Part shown: one piece after another, positions 46,169 to 56,242 of the stretch
Layout: every line of letters begins with the position of its first letter
How positions within the stretch are numbered: position 1 is the first letter of the stretch
DNA from: an uncultured Aquimarina sp.
GTDB lineage: Bacteria > Bacteroidota > Bacteroidia > Flavobacteriales > Flavobacteriaceae
Assembly (NCBI RefSeq): GCF_947492405.1
Contig: NZ_CANLMP010000006.1
Span: forward strand, 310,001-374,000
DNA: 64,000 bases
Direction of reading: 5' to 3'
Made by a program: the position numbers and the translations under genes
The notes under the pieces: model-generated
What the model saw: the letters and a program-made list of their open reading frames with translations, nothing else
The model's database searches: none
Told to the model about the DNA's origin: nothing

Positions 46169-48175
46169 ATGAAGTTCGAACTCAAGTCAGATTTTAAACC
46201 CACAGGAGATCAGCCTGAAGCGATAAAGCAACTTGTTAATGCAATGGAAGCAGGAGAAAGATATCAAACGCTTTTAGGAGTTACCGGATCCGGAAAAACA
46301 TTTACTGCGGCGAATGTTATTTCTCAAGTCCAACGCCCTACATTAGTATTAGCGCATAATAAAACCTTAGCCGCTCAACTATATTCTGAATTTAAGCAAT
46401 TCTTTCCTGAGAATGCTATAGAATATTTTGTTTCCTACTACGATTATTATCAACCAGAAGCCTATATCCCTACAACCGGAACCTATATAGAAAAAGACTT
46501 ATCGATTAATGATGAGATTGAGAAATTAAGATTAAGCGCTACTTCCTCGCTACTTTCGGGACGTAGAGATGTCCTTGTCGTTGCATCAGTTTCTTGTTTA
46601 TATGGTATTGGAAATCCTGTAGAATTTCAGAAAAACGTAATATCTATAGAACAAGGTCAGTTCGTTTCCAGAACAGCATTACTGCATAAATTGGTTCAAA
46701 GTCTATATTCCAGAACCGAAGCAGAATTTAATCACGGTAATTTCCGGATTAAAGGAGATACTGTGGATATTTATCCAAGTTATGCTGATGACGCATTTAG
46801 AGTACACTTTTTTGGTGATGAAATCGAAGAAATAGAAGCTTTTGATGTGCAAACCAATGAAATTATAGAAAAATATGATCGACTAAACATTTATCCCGCT
46901 AATATGTTCGTAACCTCTCCTGATGTATTAAATGGGGCTATTGATCAGATTGCTTTGGATCTAGGAAAGCAAGTGGAGTACTTTAAAGAAATAGGAAAAT
47001 TTTTGGAAGCAAAACGCCTAGAAGAGCGCACTAATTTTGATCTAGAAATGATCAAAGAACTTGGGTATTGCTCTGGAATTGAAAATTACTCGCGGTATCT
47101 GGATGGCAGAGATCCTGGCACAAGACCTTTCTGTCTGTTAGATTATTTTCCTGACGACTATCTAATGATCGTAGATGAAAGTCATGTAACTATCCCGCAA
47201 ACACACGCAATGTATGGAGGTGATCGATCTAGAAAAGAAAACCTTGTAGAATATGGATTCAGACTTCCTGCTGCAATGGATAATAGACCTTTAAAATTCG
47301 AAGAATTTGAAGCGCTTCAGAATCAGATAATTTATATCAGTGCCACACCTGCGGATTACGAATTACAAAAAAGCGAAGGAACCTATGTAGAACAGATAAT
47401 AAGACCAACTGGATTACTCGACCCTATTATAGAAGTACGCCCTAGTCTTAATCAGATTGATGATTTGATTGAAGAAATGCAAAAGCGAATCGAAAAAGAC
47501 GAACGTATATTAGTTACCACGCTTACCAAAAGAATGGCAGAAGAGTTAACCAAATATCTTACGAGAATTGATATTCGATGCCGTTATATACATAGTGATG
47601 TAGACACTTTAGAACGCGTAGAGATTATGCAAGACTTACGAAAAGGCCTTTTTGATGTACTGATTGGTGTAAATCTTCTTAGAGAAGGATTGGATCTTCC
47701 GGAAGTATCCTTGGTTGCTATTTTGGATGCAGATAAAGAAGGGTTCTTGCGTAATAACAGATCTCTGACTCAAACTATCGGTAGAGCTGCAAGAAATGTA
47801 AACGGATTAGCAATCTTATACGCAGATAAAATAACAAAAAGCATGCAGTTAACAATTGATCAAACTAATTATCGCCGTGAAAAACAGATTGCTTATAATA
47901 CCAAACACGGAATTACGCCTAAGGCAATCAAGAAATCATTAGACAATGCATTGGCAGGAAAAAAAGTGGAACCTTATCAATTCGAAACTGCTCCATCCTT
48001 AAAGGCTGCAGAAGAAGAAACTGCTTATTATACAAAAGATCAACTAGAAACTCGTATTCGAAATGTTCGTAAAGAAATGGAAAAAGCTGCAAAAGAGTTA
48101 GACTTTATGACTGCAGCAAGATTGCGAGATGAGATTAAAATGTTACAAGCAAAGGTTCAGGATCAGAAAGTATAG
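46169..48175 (+). CDS. uvrB: Excinuclease ABC subunit B
   Basis: The damage-verification helicase of nucleotide excision repair. The 668-residue protein has Walker A GVTGSGKTFT (38-47), the beta-hairpin YYDYYQPEAYIP (about 91-102), DEAD-like IVDESHVT, helicase motifs V-VI (GVNLLREGLDLPE, QTIGRAARN) and the C-terminal UVR motif (DFMTAARLRDEI) that binds UvrA/UvrC. Length and motif order are normal. TATCTTTA at 46139-46146 is a near-consensus -7. Confidence 0.98.
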   Translation: MKFELKSDFKPTGDQPEAIKQLVNAMEAGERYQTLLGVTGSGKTFTAANVISQVQRPTLVLAHNKTLAAQLYSEFKQFFPENAIEYFVSYYDYYQPEAYIPTTGTYIEKDLSINDEIEKLRLSATSSLLSGRRDVLVVASVSCLYGIGNPVEFQKNVISIEQGQFVSRTALLHKLVQSLYSRTEAEFNHGNFRIKGDTVDIYPSYADDAFRVHFFGDEIEEIEAFDVQTNEIIEKYDRLNIYPANMFVTSPDVLNGAIDQIALDLGKQVEYFKEIGKFLEAKRLEERTNFDLEMIKELGYCSGIENYSRYLDGRDPGTRPFCLLDYFPDDYLMIVDESHVTIPQTHAMYGGDRSRKENLVEYGFRLPAAMDNRPLKFEEFEALQNQIIYISATPADYELQKSEGTYVEQIIRPTGLLDPIIEVRPSLNQIDDLIEEMQKRIEKDERILVTTLTKRMAEELTKYLTRIDIRCRYIHSDVDTLERVEIMQDLRKGLFDVLIGVNLLREGLDLPEVSLVAILDADKEGFLRNNRSLTQTIGRAARNVNGLAILYADKITKSMQLTIDQTNYRREKQIAYNTKHGITPKAIKKSLDNALAGKKVEPYQFETAPSLKAAEEETAYYTKDQLETRIRNVRKEMEKAAKELDFMTAARLRDEIKMLQAKVQDQKV

Positions 48176-48302
48176 TTTTTATAAAAAAATAAGACATTTA
48201 ATAGTATCATTTAGTCACACTGAATTTTCATATCGAGCTGTTATACTAAGCTTGTCGAAGTGTTATTAAAGTGTTTTCTACATGAGACTACACAAATATA
48301 AA

Positions 48303-49325
48303 ATGAACATGACATCCATAGAAAAATTTATAGAAGGTATTCCTAAAACAGAACTTCATTTACATATCGAAGGTACTTTTGAACCAGAATTGATGTTTGA
48401 GATTGCCAAACGAAATCAGAAGAAAATTCCATACAATTCCGTTGCTGAATTAAAGAACGCGTATCAATTTAACAACCTTCAGGAATTTCTGGATATCTAT
48501 TATGCAGGGGCCAATGTTCTAATTACAGAACAAGATTTTTATGATCTTACTTGGGCATATCTTATTAAAGTTCATGAACAAAATGTAATACATGTAGAGA
48601 TCTTTTTTGATCCACAAACACATACAGATCGTGGTATTCCTTTTGATACAGTTATCAAAGGAATTCGTGCTGCGTTAGAAGATGGAAAAGAAAAATTAGG
48701 CATCACCTATAAATTAATCATGTCTTTTCTAAGACATCTTGATGAAGCTTCTGCATTTAAGACTCTGGAACAAGCATTACCTTATAAAGATTGGATAAGC
48801 GCTGTAGGTTTAGATTCTTCCGAGGTAGGCAATCCTCCTTCTAAGTTTGAACGTGTATTTGCAAAATCGATTGAAGAAGGATTTTTAACTGTTGCACATG
48901 CAGGAGAAGAAGGTCCTTCGGAATATATTTGGGAAGCCCTAGATTTACTGAAAATCACTAGAATTGATCACGGTAATCGCTGCTTAGATGATGAAAAACT
49001 GGTAGAAAGATTAGTCGATCTGCAAATACCACTTACGCTATGTCCTTTATCTAATCTAGAGTTAAAAGTAGTACTAGATTTAAAAGAACATCCAATAGCT
49101 AAGATGATGGATAAAAACCTACTGGTAACAGTTAATTCTGATGATCCAGCGTATTTTGGCGGGTATATGAACGAAAATTATCTTGGAATTGCTAAGGCTT
49201 TACATCTTTCTAAGGAACAGATAACTACGCTCGTTAAAAATAGTTTTAAAGCAAGTTGGTTATCCGATGAGGAAAAGGAAAAAAGCTTACAAAAAATTGA
49301 TCAATACTTTCAGGATAACAAATGA
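48303..49325 (+). CDS. Adenosine deaminase
   Basis: It deaminates adenosine (or adenine, in the related subgroup) in purine salvage. The 340-residue TIM-barrel zinc enzyme has KTELHLHIEGTFEPE (zinc histidines), VAHAGEEG with the catalytic-type glutamate region, IDHGNRC and VNSDDPAYFGG with the metal aspartates. LHIEGTFEPE with DDPAYFGG suggests the adenine deaminase-like subgroup, so substrate is open. The longest frame adds seven residues; I use the ATG at 48303 (another is two codons on). It overlaps pdxH by four bases. Confidence 0.9.
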   Translation: MNMTSIEKFIEGIPKTELHLHIEGTFEPELMFEIAKRNQKKIPYNSVAELKNAYQFNNLQEFLDIYYAGANVLITEQDFYDLTWAYLIKVHEQNVIHVEIFFDPQTHTDRGIPFDTVIKGIRAALEDGKEKLGITYKLIMSFLRHLDEASAFKTLEQALPYKDWISAVGLDSSEVGNPPSKFERVFAKSIEEGFLTVAHAGEEGPSEYIWEALDLLKITRIDHGNRCLDDEKLVERLVDLQIPLTLCPLSNLELKVVLDLKEHPIAKMMDKNLLVTVNSDDPAYFGGYMNENYLGIAKALHLSKEQITTLVKNSFKASWLSDEEKEKSLQKIDQYFQDNK

Positions 49326-49903
49326 GTATGAATCCTTTTCAATTATTTAATACATGGTATTCTGAAGAGCTTGAGAAAAGTAAAGCGCGCATACCTTCGG
49401 CTTGTTGCATTTCTTCAACTGGATTGGATGGGTATCCTAATGCACGATTTGTATCTTTAAAAGAAGTAAAAAATGATGCTTTTATTATTACAGGATCACT
49501 ACAATCCAGAAAAGGATTAGAAATAGAGAAATCATCCAAAGTCTCATTGACTTTTTGGTGGGAAACAACCCAAAAACAAATACGCATTCAGGGGAATGCC
49601 TCTAAAATTTTAGACACCGAGGCTGTTGGTTATTTTGATGAAAGAGCAAAAGATTCTAAAATCATATCGTTGATTAGTGAACAAGGAGCTACTATCGAAA
49701 ACATAGACGTTTTAAAAAGTAGTTTTGCAGAAACTGAAAGAAAATATAAAAACAAAGACATCCCTAAACCTAAAAACTGGGGTGGTTATGCCATTCGCCC
49801 CATTAGAATAGAATGTATGGAATTCGAAAAAAGCAGGTTTCATAAAAGAACTCTTTTTCAGTTAGAAGAAGAAGAATGGATAGCTACTATATTGCAACCC
49901 TGA
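49322..49903 (+). CDS. pdxH: Pyridoxamine 5'-phosphate oxidase
   Basis: The FMN enzyme that oxidises pyridoxine or pyridoxamine 5'-phosphate to pyridoxal 5'-phosphate. The 193-residue protein has the split-barrel fold motifs: CCISSTGLDGYPNARFVSLK, SRKGLEIEKSSKVSLTFWW (in part), QIRIQG, and the C-terminal GYAIRPIRIECMEF and SRFHKRTLF that contact the phosphate. It is somewhat shorter than E. coli PdxH (218). The ATG overlaps the deaminase stop (ATGA). Confidence 0.93.
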   Translation: MSMNPFQLFNTWYSEELEKSKARIPSACCISSTGLDGYPNARFVSLKEVKNDAFIITGSLQSRKGLEIEKSSKVSLTFWWETTQKQIRIQGNASKILDTEAVGYFDERAKDSKIISLISEQGATIENIDVLKSSFAETERKYKNKDIPKPKNWGGYAIRPIRIECMEFEKSRFHKRTLFQLEEEEWIATILQP

Positions 49904-49975
49904 TTTTCTTGGTATAACAGGAAATTGGTTTACATATAATTACTATCATTAACAAGATTAACTCATTACACAACT

Positions 49976-50431
49976 ATGAAATCCACTGAAAAAAATGATG
50001 TATTATATCATCAAATATGGTTACAAATTATACTATATATTGGTGTCTTGTTTTTCATTGGTTTAACGATAGCTCTAGTATACTGGATTGTAATCATCAT
50101 TCTAAACGAAGGCTTCTTAGGAATCGCAGGGGTTCTTGTTCTATTATATTTTGCTGGTCAAATGTCGTATACAGGTATAATTTTATTTAACTATATACCT
50201 GCTTCCGTTGTTCATAACGAACAAGGTTTTAAAATTACTTCAGGTAAGAAAAGTATTGAATATTTATGGTCAGACATATCCAATGCAAAAAGATATACTG
50301 TAGGCGGTGTTTTGAGATTATATGATCGTCAAGGAAAATCTATTTATGTAGTCCAAAGTTCTGCATTGAGTTATCGGTCCTTCAGAAAAAGAGTTAACGA
50401 AAAAATTGGAATAAGAACGGTTTTAACATAA
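49976..50431 (+). CDS. Small membrane protein with a PH-like C-terminal region
   Basis: A 151-residue protein of unknown family. Two hydrophobic helices (about 16-42 and 45-70) are followed by a soluble beta-rich tail (75-151; ASVVHNEQGFKITSGKKSIEY, WSDISNAKRYTVGGVL) that resembles bacterial PH domains. Expected in the inner membrane. It follows pdxH by 72 bases with no terminator seen. The 234 bases after it hold no recognisable element. Confidence 0.7.
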   Translation: MKSTEKNDVLYHQIWLQIILYIGVLFFIGLTIALVYWIVIIILNEGFLGIAGVLVLLYFAGQMSYTGIILFNYIPASVVHNEQGFKITSGKKSIEYLWSDISNAKRYTVGGVLRLYDRQGKSIYVVQSSALSYRSFRKRVNEKIGIRTVLT

Positions 50432-50665
50432 ACTCAACTTCCATTTAAACAACTGAAAAATAAAATTTTATACAGAACAACAATACTTGTGAGTAGGCTC
50501 GTAGTTTCAAATACAAAAAACTCTATATCTAAGCTGATAATTAGTAAAAATCATAAAAAAACTGTTTAATAATTGCTACTTTTAAACATAAATAAAACTT
50601 TTTTACTTCTTAAAGAGCTTATGTACTAGTTATTTTCAATGTTCAACGATTAAAAGTTATTTGCT

Positions 50666-52333
50666 ATGAATGATTTACAAATTGCCAAAAAAGTGACTCT
50701 TACGCATATTTCATCCATTGCAGAAAAATTTGGTATCGATCCAGATCAAATAGAAATGTATGGCAAATACAAAGCTAAACTACCTTTACAAGCCATCAAT
50801 AAACAAAATGCAAGTAACAGTAACTTGGTACTGGTTTCTGCTATCTCACCTACTCCAGCTGGTGAAGGAAAAACTACCATGTCTATTGGTTTATCTGAGG
50901 GATTAAATCGTTTAGGTAAAAAAACAACAGTAGTATTAAGAGAACCTTCTTTAGGACCAGTTTTTGGAATTAAAGGCGGAGCAACAGGTGGTGGCTATTC
51001 GCAAGTATTACCTATGGAGGATATCAATCTTCATTTTACGGGTGATTTTGCTGCCATTGAAAAAGCACATAATCTACTGGCTGCCATCATTGACAACAAT
51101 ATTCAAAGTAAAACGAATACGTTGTTATTAGATCCAAGAACCATTAGCTGGAAACGTGTTGTTGATTTAAATGATCGTGCATTACGTCGTGTTATTGTAG
51201 GGTTGGGCGGAACTACATCAGGAGTTCCTAGAGAAACTGGTTTTGACATTACCGCAGCTTCAGAAATTATGGCAATTCTTTGTTTAGCAGAGAATTTAAA
51301 TGATCTCAAAAAACGTTTAGGTACTATTTTTATAGGCTATACCTATGATAAAAAACCCATATACGCTAAAGATCTAAAAGCTGAAGGCGCAATGACTGCA
51401 TTACTAAAGGATGCTATAAAACCAAACTTAGTACAAACCATAGAAGGAAATCCAGCTATCATTCATGGTGGACCCTTTGCAAATATCGCTCAAGGAACAA
51501 ATACAGTGATCGCTACACTAATGGGGATGTCCCATTCTGATTATACAGTTACCGAAGCTGGTTTTGGGTTTGATCTTGGGGCCGAAAAATTCTTTGATAT
51601 TAAATGCCAAAGTGCCGGACTCAAACCAAAAGTAGTAGTGCTTACTGCTACCATAAGAGCATTAAAATATCACGGAGGAGCTGATATAAAATCTTTGACC
51701 ATTCCGGATATAGAAGCCTTACAAAAAGGACTTCCCAATTTAGAAAAACACCTTGAAAACATTGCTAAATTTAGTGTGACCCCAGTTATAGCCATTAATA
51801 AATTTACCTCTGACAGTGATGCAGAAATTAATATTATTAAAGATTTTGCAGCTAGTAAGGGAGTTAGAGTAGCGTTGGCCGAGGTTTGGGAAAAAGGTGG
51901 AGAAGGAGGTCTTGAATTAGCCAAACATGTTATTGATGTAATAACATCAGACACCTCAGATTTTCAGCCATTATATCAATGGGAATCTAAGGTAACTGAT
52001 AAAATAGAAACTATTGCAACAGAAATTTATGGTGCTAAACATGTGGATTACACTTCTAAAGCTAAAACCCACTTAAAACGAATTACAAATTTAGGCTTGG
52101 ATCACTTACCGGTTTGTATTGCTAAAACACAAAAATCATTATCTGACAACCCTAAATTGCTAGGTAGACCAAAAGATTTTATACTTACGGTAAGAGAGAT
52201 TGAAATAGCTGCAGGAGCTGGTTTCTTGATTCCAATAACAGGTGAAATTATGAGAATGCCTGGATTACCAGCGCATCCATCATCAGAAGGAATAGATGTT
52301 AATGATGATGGAGAAATAACAGGACTGTTTTAA
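50666..52333 (+). CDS. fhs: Formate-tetrahydrofolate ligase
   Basis: It makes 10-formyl-tetrahydrofolate from formate, THF and ATP. The 555-residue protein has the P-loop PTPAGEGKTT (62-71), REPSLGPVFGIKGGATGGGY (in part) and the C-terminal TGEIMRMPGLP; length is normal. It gives the cell a formate-driven entry to one-carbon metabolism for purines and fMet. It stands alone; the short downstream gene is probably separate. Confidence 0.97.
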   Translation: MNDLQIAKKVTLTHISSIAEKFGIDPDQIEMYGKYKAKLPLQAINKQNASNSNLVLVSAISPTPAGEGKTTMSIGLSEGLNRLGKKTTVVLREPSLGPVFGIKGGATGGGYSQVLPMEDINLHFTGDFAAIEKAHNLLAAIIDNNIQSKTNTLLLDPRTISWKRVVDLNDRALRRVIVGLGGTTSGVPRETGFDITAASEIMAILCLAENLNDLKKRLGTIFIGYTYDKKPIYAKDLKAEGAMTALLKDAIKPNLVQTIEGNPAIIHGGPFANIAQGTNTVIATLMGMSHSDYTVTEAGFGFDLGAEKFFDIKCQSAGLKPKVVVLTATIRALKYHGGADIKSLTIPDIEALQKGLPNLEKHLENIAKFSVTPVIAINKFTSDSDAEINIIKDFAASKGVRVALAEVWEKGGEGGLELAKHVIDVITSDTSDFQPLYQWESKVTDKIETIATEIYGAKHVDYTSKAKTHLKRITNLGLDHLPVCIAKTQKSLSDNPKLLGRPKDFILTVREIEIAAGAGFLIPITGEIMRMPGLPAHPSSEGIDVNDDGEITGLF

Positions 52334-52361
52334 GGCTCTATATACTAAATTCAAGCACATT

Positions 52362-52961
52362 GTGAAATTGTTCAAGAACATATTCGAATCCTTTAGTAGA
52401 AAAATTAGAGTAGATAATTTAATTTGTGGAATTGGAGAATCTGAAATCCGCGAAAATGCAATATTCATAAGTAATTATCCTTTTGAACCATCTCTGGCAT
52501 ATCCGGAAAAACTAATTAAGGCATCCGAAATTGATGCTATTTGTATTGAATTTGGAGCTTCAAAAATTAAAATAAGTGATGATATTGTTTTTGTGTCAGC
52601 AGAGAAAAAAGACCAAATGAAAATATTTGCAGAAAGAAACAACATTCCGCTAATACCATATAGCTGGAATTGGGATTGGATTCTAGAACCCTATCTTGAT
52701 ACCGAATTCACAGAAGAAAACAATAAACTAATTACAGAACGACTCCATGAAAATGGTTTGAATACAATTGAAGTTGATGCAATCAGAAAAGAAATAGGGA
52801 AACAAATGTATCGTTATAATTTTGACACTATGTTATGGGAATGGTGTGGTTTATCTCTCTATGATGTATTGTCTGCTATGCGAGCTAAATACCGTGTCGA
52901 AGAATTTAGGGAATTTTATAAGAAAGCATTACACATCGAAAATCGTAAGAAACAAAGTTAG
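52362..52961 (+). CDS. Uncharacterised 199-residue protein
   Basis: I do not recognise this family. It is cytoplasmic (no signal peptide or helix long enough for a membrane), acidic in the middle and basic at the end. Notable stretches: VDNLICGIGESEIRENAIF, YSWNWDWILEPYLDTEF and a C-terminal LYDVLSAMRAKYRVEEF. The start is GTG at 52362, 28 bases after the fhs stop; the first ATG would lose much of the N-terminus. It converges with the DUF1569 gene. Confidence 0.7.
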   Translation: MKLFKNIFESFSRKIRVDNLICGIGESEIRENAIFISNYPFEPSLAYPEKLIKASEIDAICIEFGASKIKISDDIVFVSAEKKDQMKIFAERNNIPLIPYSWNWDWILEPYLDTEFTEENNKLITERLHENGLNTIEVDAIRKEIGKQMYRYNFDTMLWEWCGLSLYDVLSAMRAKYRVEEFREFYKKALHIENRKKQS

Positions 52962-53039
52962 TTATCCTCCAAAATGAATTTCTCTATATATCCAAATACC
53001 CAATAAAGACAATCTTTAACACCGTACAAAACTTAAGTT

Positions 53040-53594
53040 TTATTCCTTACGTAAAATATCTTGTATGATTTTTAAGTGATGTTTCGTATGTATTTTTAGA
53101 AACCTCTTTGCCTGTTTTTTATTTAATTGACCAAAAACAGGATGAATAAAGTTTACGTTTGGATCCAAGTTGGATAAGTCCGCTAGGTTTTCTCTGGCAA
53201 TCTCTAACTGAGATAATATATCTTCGGTTTTTATATCCTCTGGAGGCAATACAGATGCAGGAGATTTCCCTCTTCCTCTAGGTATATAGCCAAATGTATA
53301 TGAGAAGCTACGAGCTAGACTGAAACGTTTTTCATAAACGGTAGGATCAGAACTCTTAAGGACATCATGTATTCTATTAATAACTTTTAGACTATGATCC
53401 AAGTGCCAAGCGATTGGCACCTTAGAAACATTGGTATTCGTACAGTCTCTAAACTGAATTAAATATGCAATATCATACAATTGGCTATCCATAAAACCTC
53501 TCTTACCTTCACTATTATCTCCTTGTCTATACCCCAAAAAAGCCAAGTTGCTAATAAGAGACAACGATAATAACGGTGTTCTCATTGTGTTCAT
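53040..53594 (-). CDS. DUF1569/DinB-superfamily protein
   Basis: A 184-residue protein: a hydrophobic N-terminus (about 7-21, possible anchor), then a helical bundle with histidines arranged as in the DinB superfamily: His64 and His67 (AWHLDHSL), His169, His172 and His173 (KIHTKHHLK), a likely metal site. It starts 15 bases after the TonB receptor stop on the same strand, so they are probably co-transcribed. A role in handling the imported ligand is inference. Confidence 0.78.
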   Translation of the reverse strand: MNTMRTPLLSLSLISNLAFLGYRQGDNSEGKRGFMDSQLYDIAYLIQFRDCTNTNVSKVPIAWHLDHSLKVINRIHDVLKSSDPTVYEKRFSLARSFSYTFGYIPRGRGKSPASVLPPEDIKTEDILSQLEIARENLADLSNLDPNVNFIHPVFGQLNKKQAKRFLKIHTKHHLKIIQDILRKE

Positions 53595-53609
53595 TTTTAA
53601 TTATTTATG

Positions 53610-55994
53610 TTAAAATTCAAATCTATACCCGAAATCCGGGAAAAATCCTATCTGATTTACTTCATCTATATTATTCGTCAATCTATTATAACGTCGAGCA
53701 AAAAGATTCTCATTAGTCGTTACATTCTGCAAATCCACATAAAACTGATGAGAGCGTTTCTTTTTACTACTGTTGATTTTATATCCAAACTTCACATCCC
53801 ATCGAAAATATCCATCGTTTTGTTCACTAAACGCAATATCTTCTTGTAATACCTCGAAACCAGCTGCTTGTGATGCGGCTAAATCTACAGGAGTATAATA
53901 CCTTCCTCCAGAAAAAGTAAGCCTGGTATCAAAAAACAATACATCTTTTTTGGTTTTTCCCATAGCAAACTCTTTTCCGGCTAACACATTGATCACATAT
54001 CCATTATTAAATGGTGTATTACGCTCTATTTCATCACTACCTTCATATTTACTTTCGAATAAAGAAGTTGTCAATAATCCATAATATCCTTTACTAAAAA
54101 ACCTTTCTAACGTTAGTTCGATTCCTTGATTAAATCCTGTTCCTTCATTCACTAATGAAATTCTATCATTATCAAACCCAAAGTCTGCGCCTTCAGTTAA
54201 AGACGAATAACTTGAAGGAAAAGACTCTACAGCTGCGTTATCAATATCTTGATAATACGCCTCTAACTTTGCTCGCCAACTGCTTCCTAACTTCACATCA
54301 TACCCTAGCACGTAATGATTACTTCGCACAAAATCAAGATTTTTATTGGTTTGCACCAACTCCCCGTTCACTTCTTCATTTAGGAATAAGAGGGGTAATG
54401 GAACAGGTTGATGATGCAGACCATACCCAAAACTGAGACGATGGCTTGGGGATATTTTATAGTTAAGTCCAGCCCTTGGTTCTATAACGAATTGCTCATT
54501 TAATGAGCTATATTGACCATGAACTCCTGCGTTTAGAGTTAATTTTTCTGTTAACCTAAATTGTCCTTGAACAAAAGGTTGAATGATGGTTAGGTCTTCA
54601 TCGATATCTCTAAACGTAAACAGATCAGGATCACCATCATTATTAAGATCAGGCTGCTCTGTTCTATCATTCAATAATGATGATACTCCAATATTTTCTA
54701 ATAAAACTCCTGCTCTTAGAGTACTTTTGTTACTTAGTTTAGTATTATATAGAGTTGAAAAAGTAAATCTACTTTCTGTATTATCAGCCTCCGTATATTG
54801 TATGGTGCGTTCTTGCGGAGTATCTTTATCAATAAAACGATCTACCATAAAATCATTTCCGGTAAACGAACCTGACACAATAGTTCTTAGATAAGACCTA
54901 TCGGTGATATTAATTCTATGTTTCAGACCAACAACTCCAAATCTGGACTCGACAAAAGTATTTTCATCTTCTGCTGCAAAAAGGTCATCTTCATCAATAT
55001 CATCTCCCAGAAAATCGATATCGGAAAAGCCTATAATACCGAACAAAGAAAAATTACCTAGCTTACTTTTTCCTAAATCAAGATTAAAAGAAACATCGCT
55101 ATAATTAGGAGCTGCCGAAGTTCCTCCGGCTCCAACACCTAATAAACCAACAAGTGAATACCTTCCTGCAACCAGAAAAGATCCATTGTTTTTTCCAATA
55201 GGACCTTCTGCCATGGCTTCTATTCCGGTAAAAATTCCGACTTGAGCAGTATATTCATAAGCATCCTTATTCCCTTTTCTAAAACCAAGATCAAAAACTC
55301 CTCCTATTGCATTCCCATATTCTGAGGGAAAAGCAGAGGTAATAAAGTCAGAGTTTTTAAGCAAATTAGGGTTTAATGCAGAAACCGGTCCTCCAGTAGT
55401 TCCTAGAGTACTATAATGGTTGGGGCTTGGGATTGGAACTCCTTCTAATCGCCATAATAATCCAGTTGGGGAATTACCACGGATCACAACATCATTCCTA
55501 CTGTCGTCGGGAGCAGATACTCCTGCAAAGTTTGCTGCTAAACGACCTACATCACTTCTACCTCCAGAGAAACGAGTTACTTCTTCTAAACTAAACTGCC
55601 TGGCGGATACGGATGTTAATTTATTTATAGCTCGTGCTTTGTTAGTTTCTGAAGTTATAATAACCTCATCTAGTCGATCAAAAGCTTCTGTCAATGATAC
55701 ATTTACTATTGCTTCCTTACCAGATGTCACAACAACATTTGGTAATGTAATAGATTCAAAACCAATATAACTCACTCGAATTACTTGTCTTCCTAATGGA
55801 ACTTTTTCCAAGGTAAAATACCCATCGAGATCCGTAATTACACCATTGACATTATCTGCATTTAACAGTTCTACAGTTGCTCCAACTAATGGAGTTTCCG
55901 ATTGTTTGTCAATTACTAGTCCTTTAATAGTTCCTGTTTGGGCATTAATTACGTTAATACATAAAAGCGTAAATAAGAGAATGTATATTTTCAT
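53610..55994 (-). CDS. TonB-dependent receptor with carboxypeptidase-like regulatory domain
   Basis: A 794-residue outer-membrane receptor: signal peptide (1-18, ending VINAQ), CarboxypepD_reg domain (about 20-105; GLVIDKQSETPLVGATVEL), plug (about 110-230; DDSRNDVVIRGNSPTGLLWR), then a beta-barrel ending FGYRFEF. The longest frame adds 18 residues upstream; the signal peptide sets the start at 55994. It is divergent from a LytS/LytTR pair with about 250 bases between. Only weakly similar to the receptor at 18829-21204, so not a recent duplicate. The ligand is unknown. Confidence 0.93.
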   Translation of the reverse strand: MKIYILLFTLLCINVINAQTGTIKGLVIDKQSETPLVGATVELLNADNVNGVITDLDGYFTLEKVPLGRQVIRVSYIGFESITLPNVVVTSGKEAIVNVSLTEAFDRLDEVIITSETNKARAINKLTSVSARQFSLEEVTRFSGGRSDVGRLAANFAGVSAPDDSRNDVVIRGNSPTGLLWRLEGVPIPSPNHYSTLGTTGGPVSALNPNLLKNSDFITSAFPSEYGNAIGGVFDLGFRKGNKDAYEYTAQVGIFTGIEAMAEGPIGKNNGSFLVAGRYSLVGLLGVGAGGTSAAPNYSDVSFNLDLGKSKLGNFSLFGIIGFSDIDFLGDDIDEDDLFAAEDENTFVESRFGVVGLKHRINITDRSYLRTIVSGSFTGNDFMVDRFIDKDTPQERTIQYTEADNTESRFTFSTLYNTKLSNKSTLRAGVLLENIGVSSLLNDRTEQPDLNNDGDPDLFTFRDIDEDLTIIQPFVQGQFRLTEKLTLNAGVHGQYSSLNEQFVIEPRAGLNYKISPSHRLSFGYGLHHQPVPLPLLFLNEEVNGELVQTNKNLDFVRSNHYVLGYDVKLGSSWRAKLEAYYQDIDNAAVESFPSSYSSLTEGADFGFDNDRISLVNEGTGFNQGIELTLERFFSKGYYGLLTTSLFESKYEGSDEIERNTPFNNGYVINVLAGKEFAMGKTKKDVLFFDTRLTFSGGRYYTPVDLAASQAAGFEVLQEDIAFSEQNDGYFRWDVKFGYKINSSKKKRSHQFYVDLQNVTTNENLFARRYNRLTNNIDEVNQIGFFPDFGYRFEF

Positions 55995-56242
55995 AATGTT
56001 GTTGATTTTACTCAAATCTGCCAACTTGATCATAATCTGACAAGACAAAATAGTAGAGCTGTTAATTTTGCTATTGAAGTGTTTAAAACCACTATTGAAT
56101 CCATTTTAGTTATTGATTTTCTCCTATTTTCAGATGAAATGACTTTTACTACAATTCAACTAATATTTTAACAATTCAAGAAAATGTAACATATAACTTG
56201 GTCTGTAGTTATGTATCTTTAGCAGTACTATTTAGATTTTCT

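Noticed and set aside
53028..53041. AAAACTTAAGTTTT palindrome between convergent genes as a terminator
   Set aside because: It has no loop, is A/T only at the ends and overlaps the stop codon region; chance is likely in this composition.
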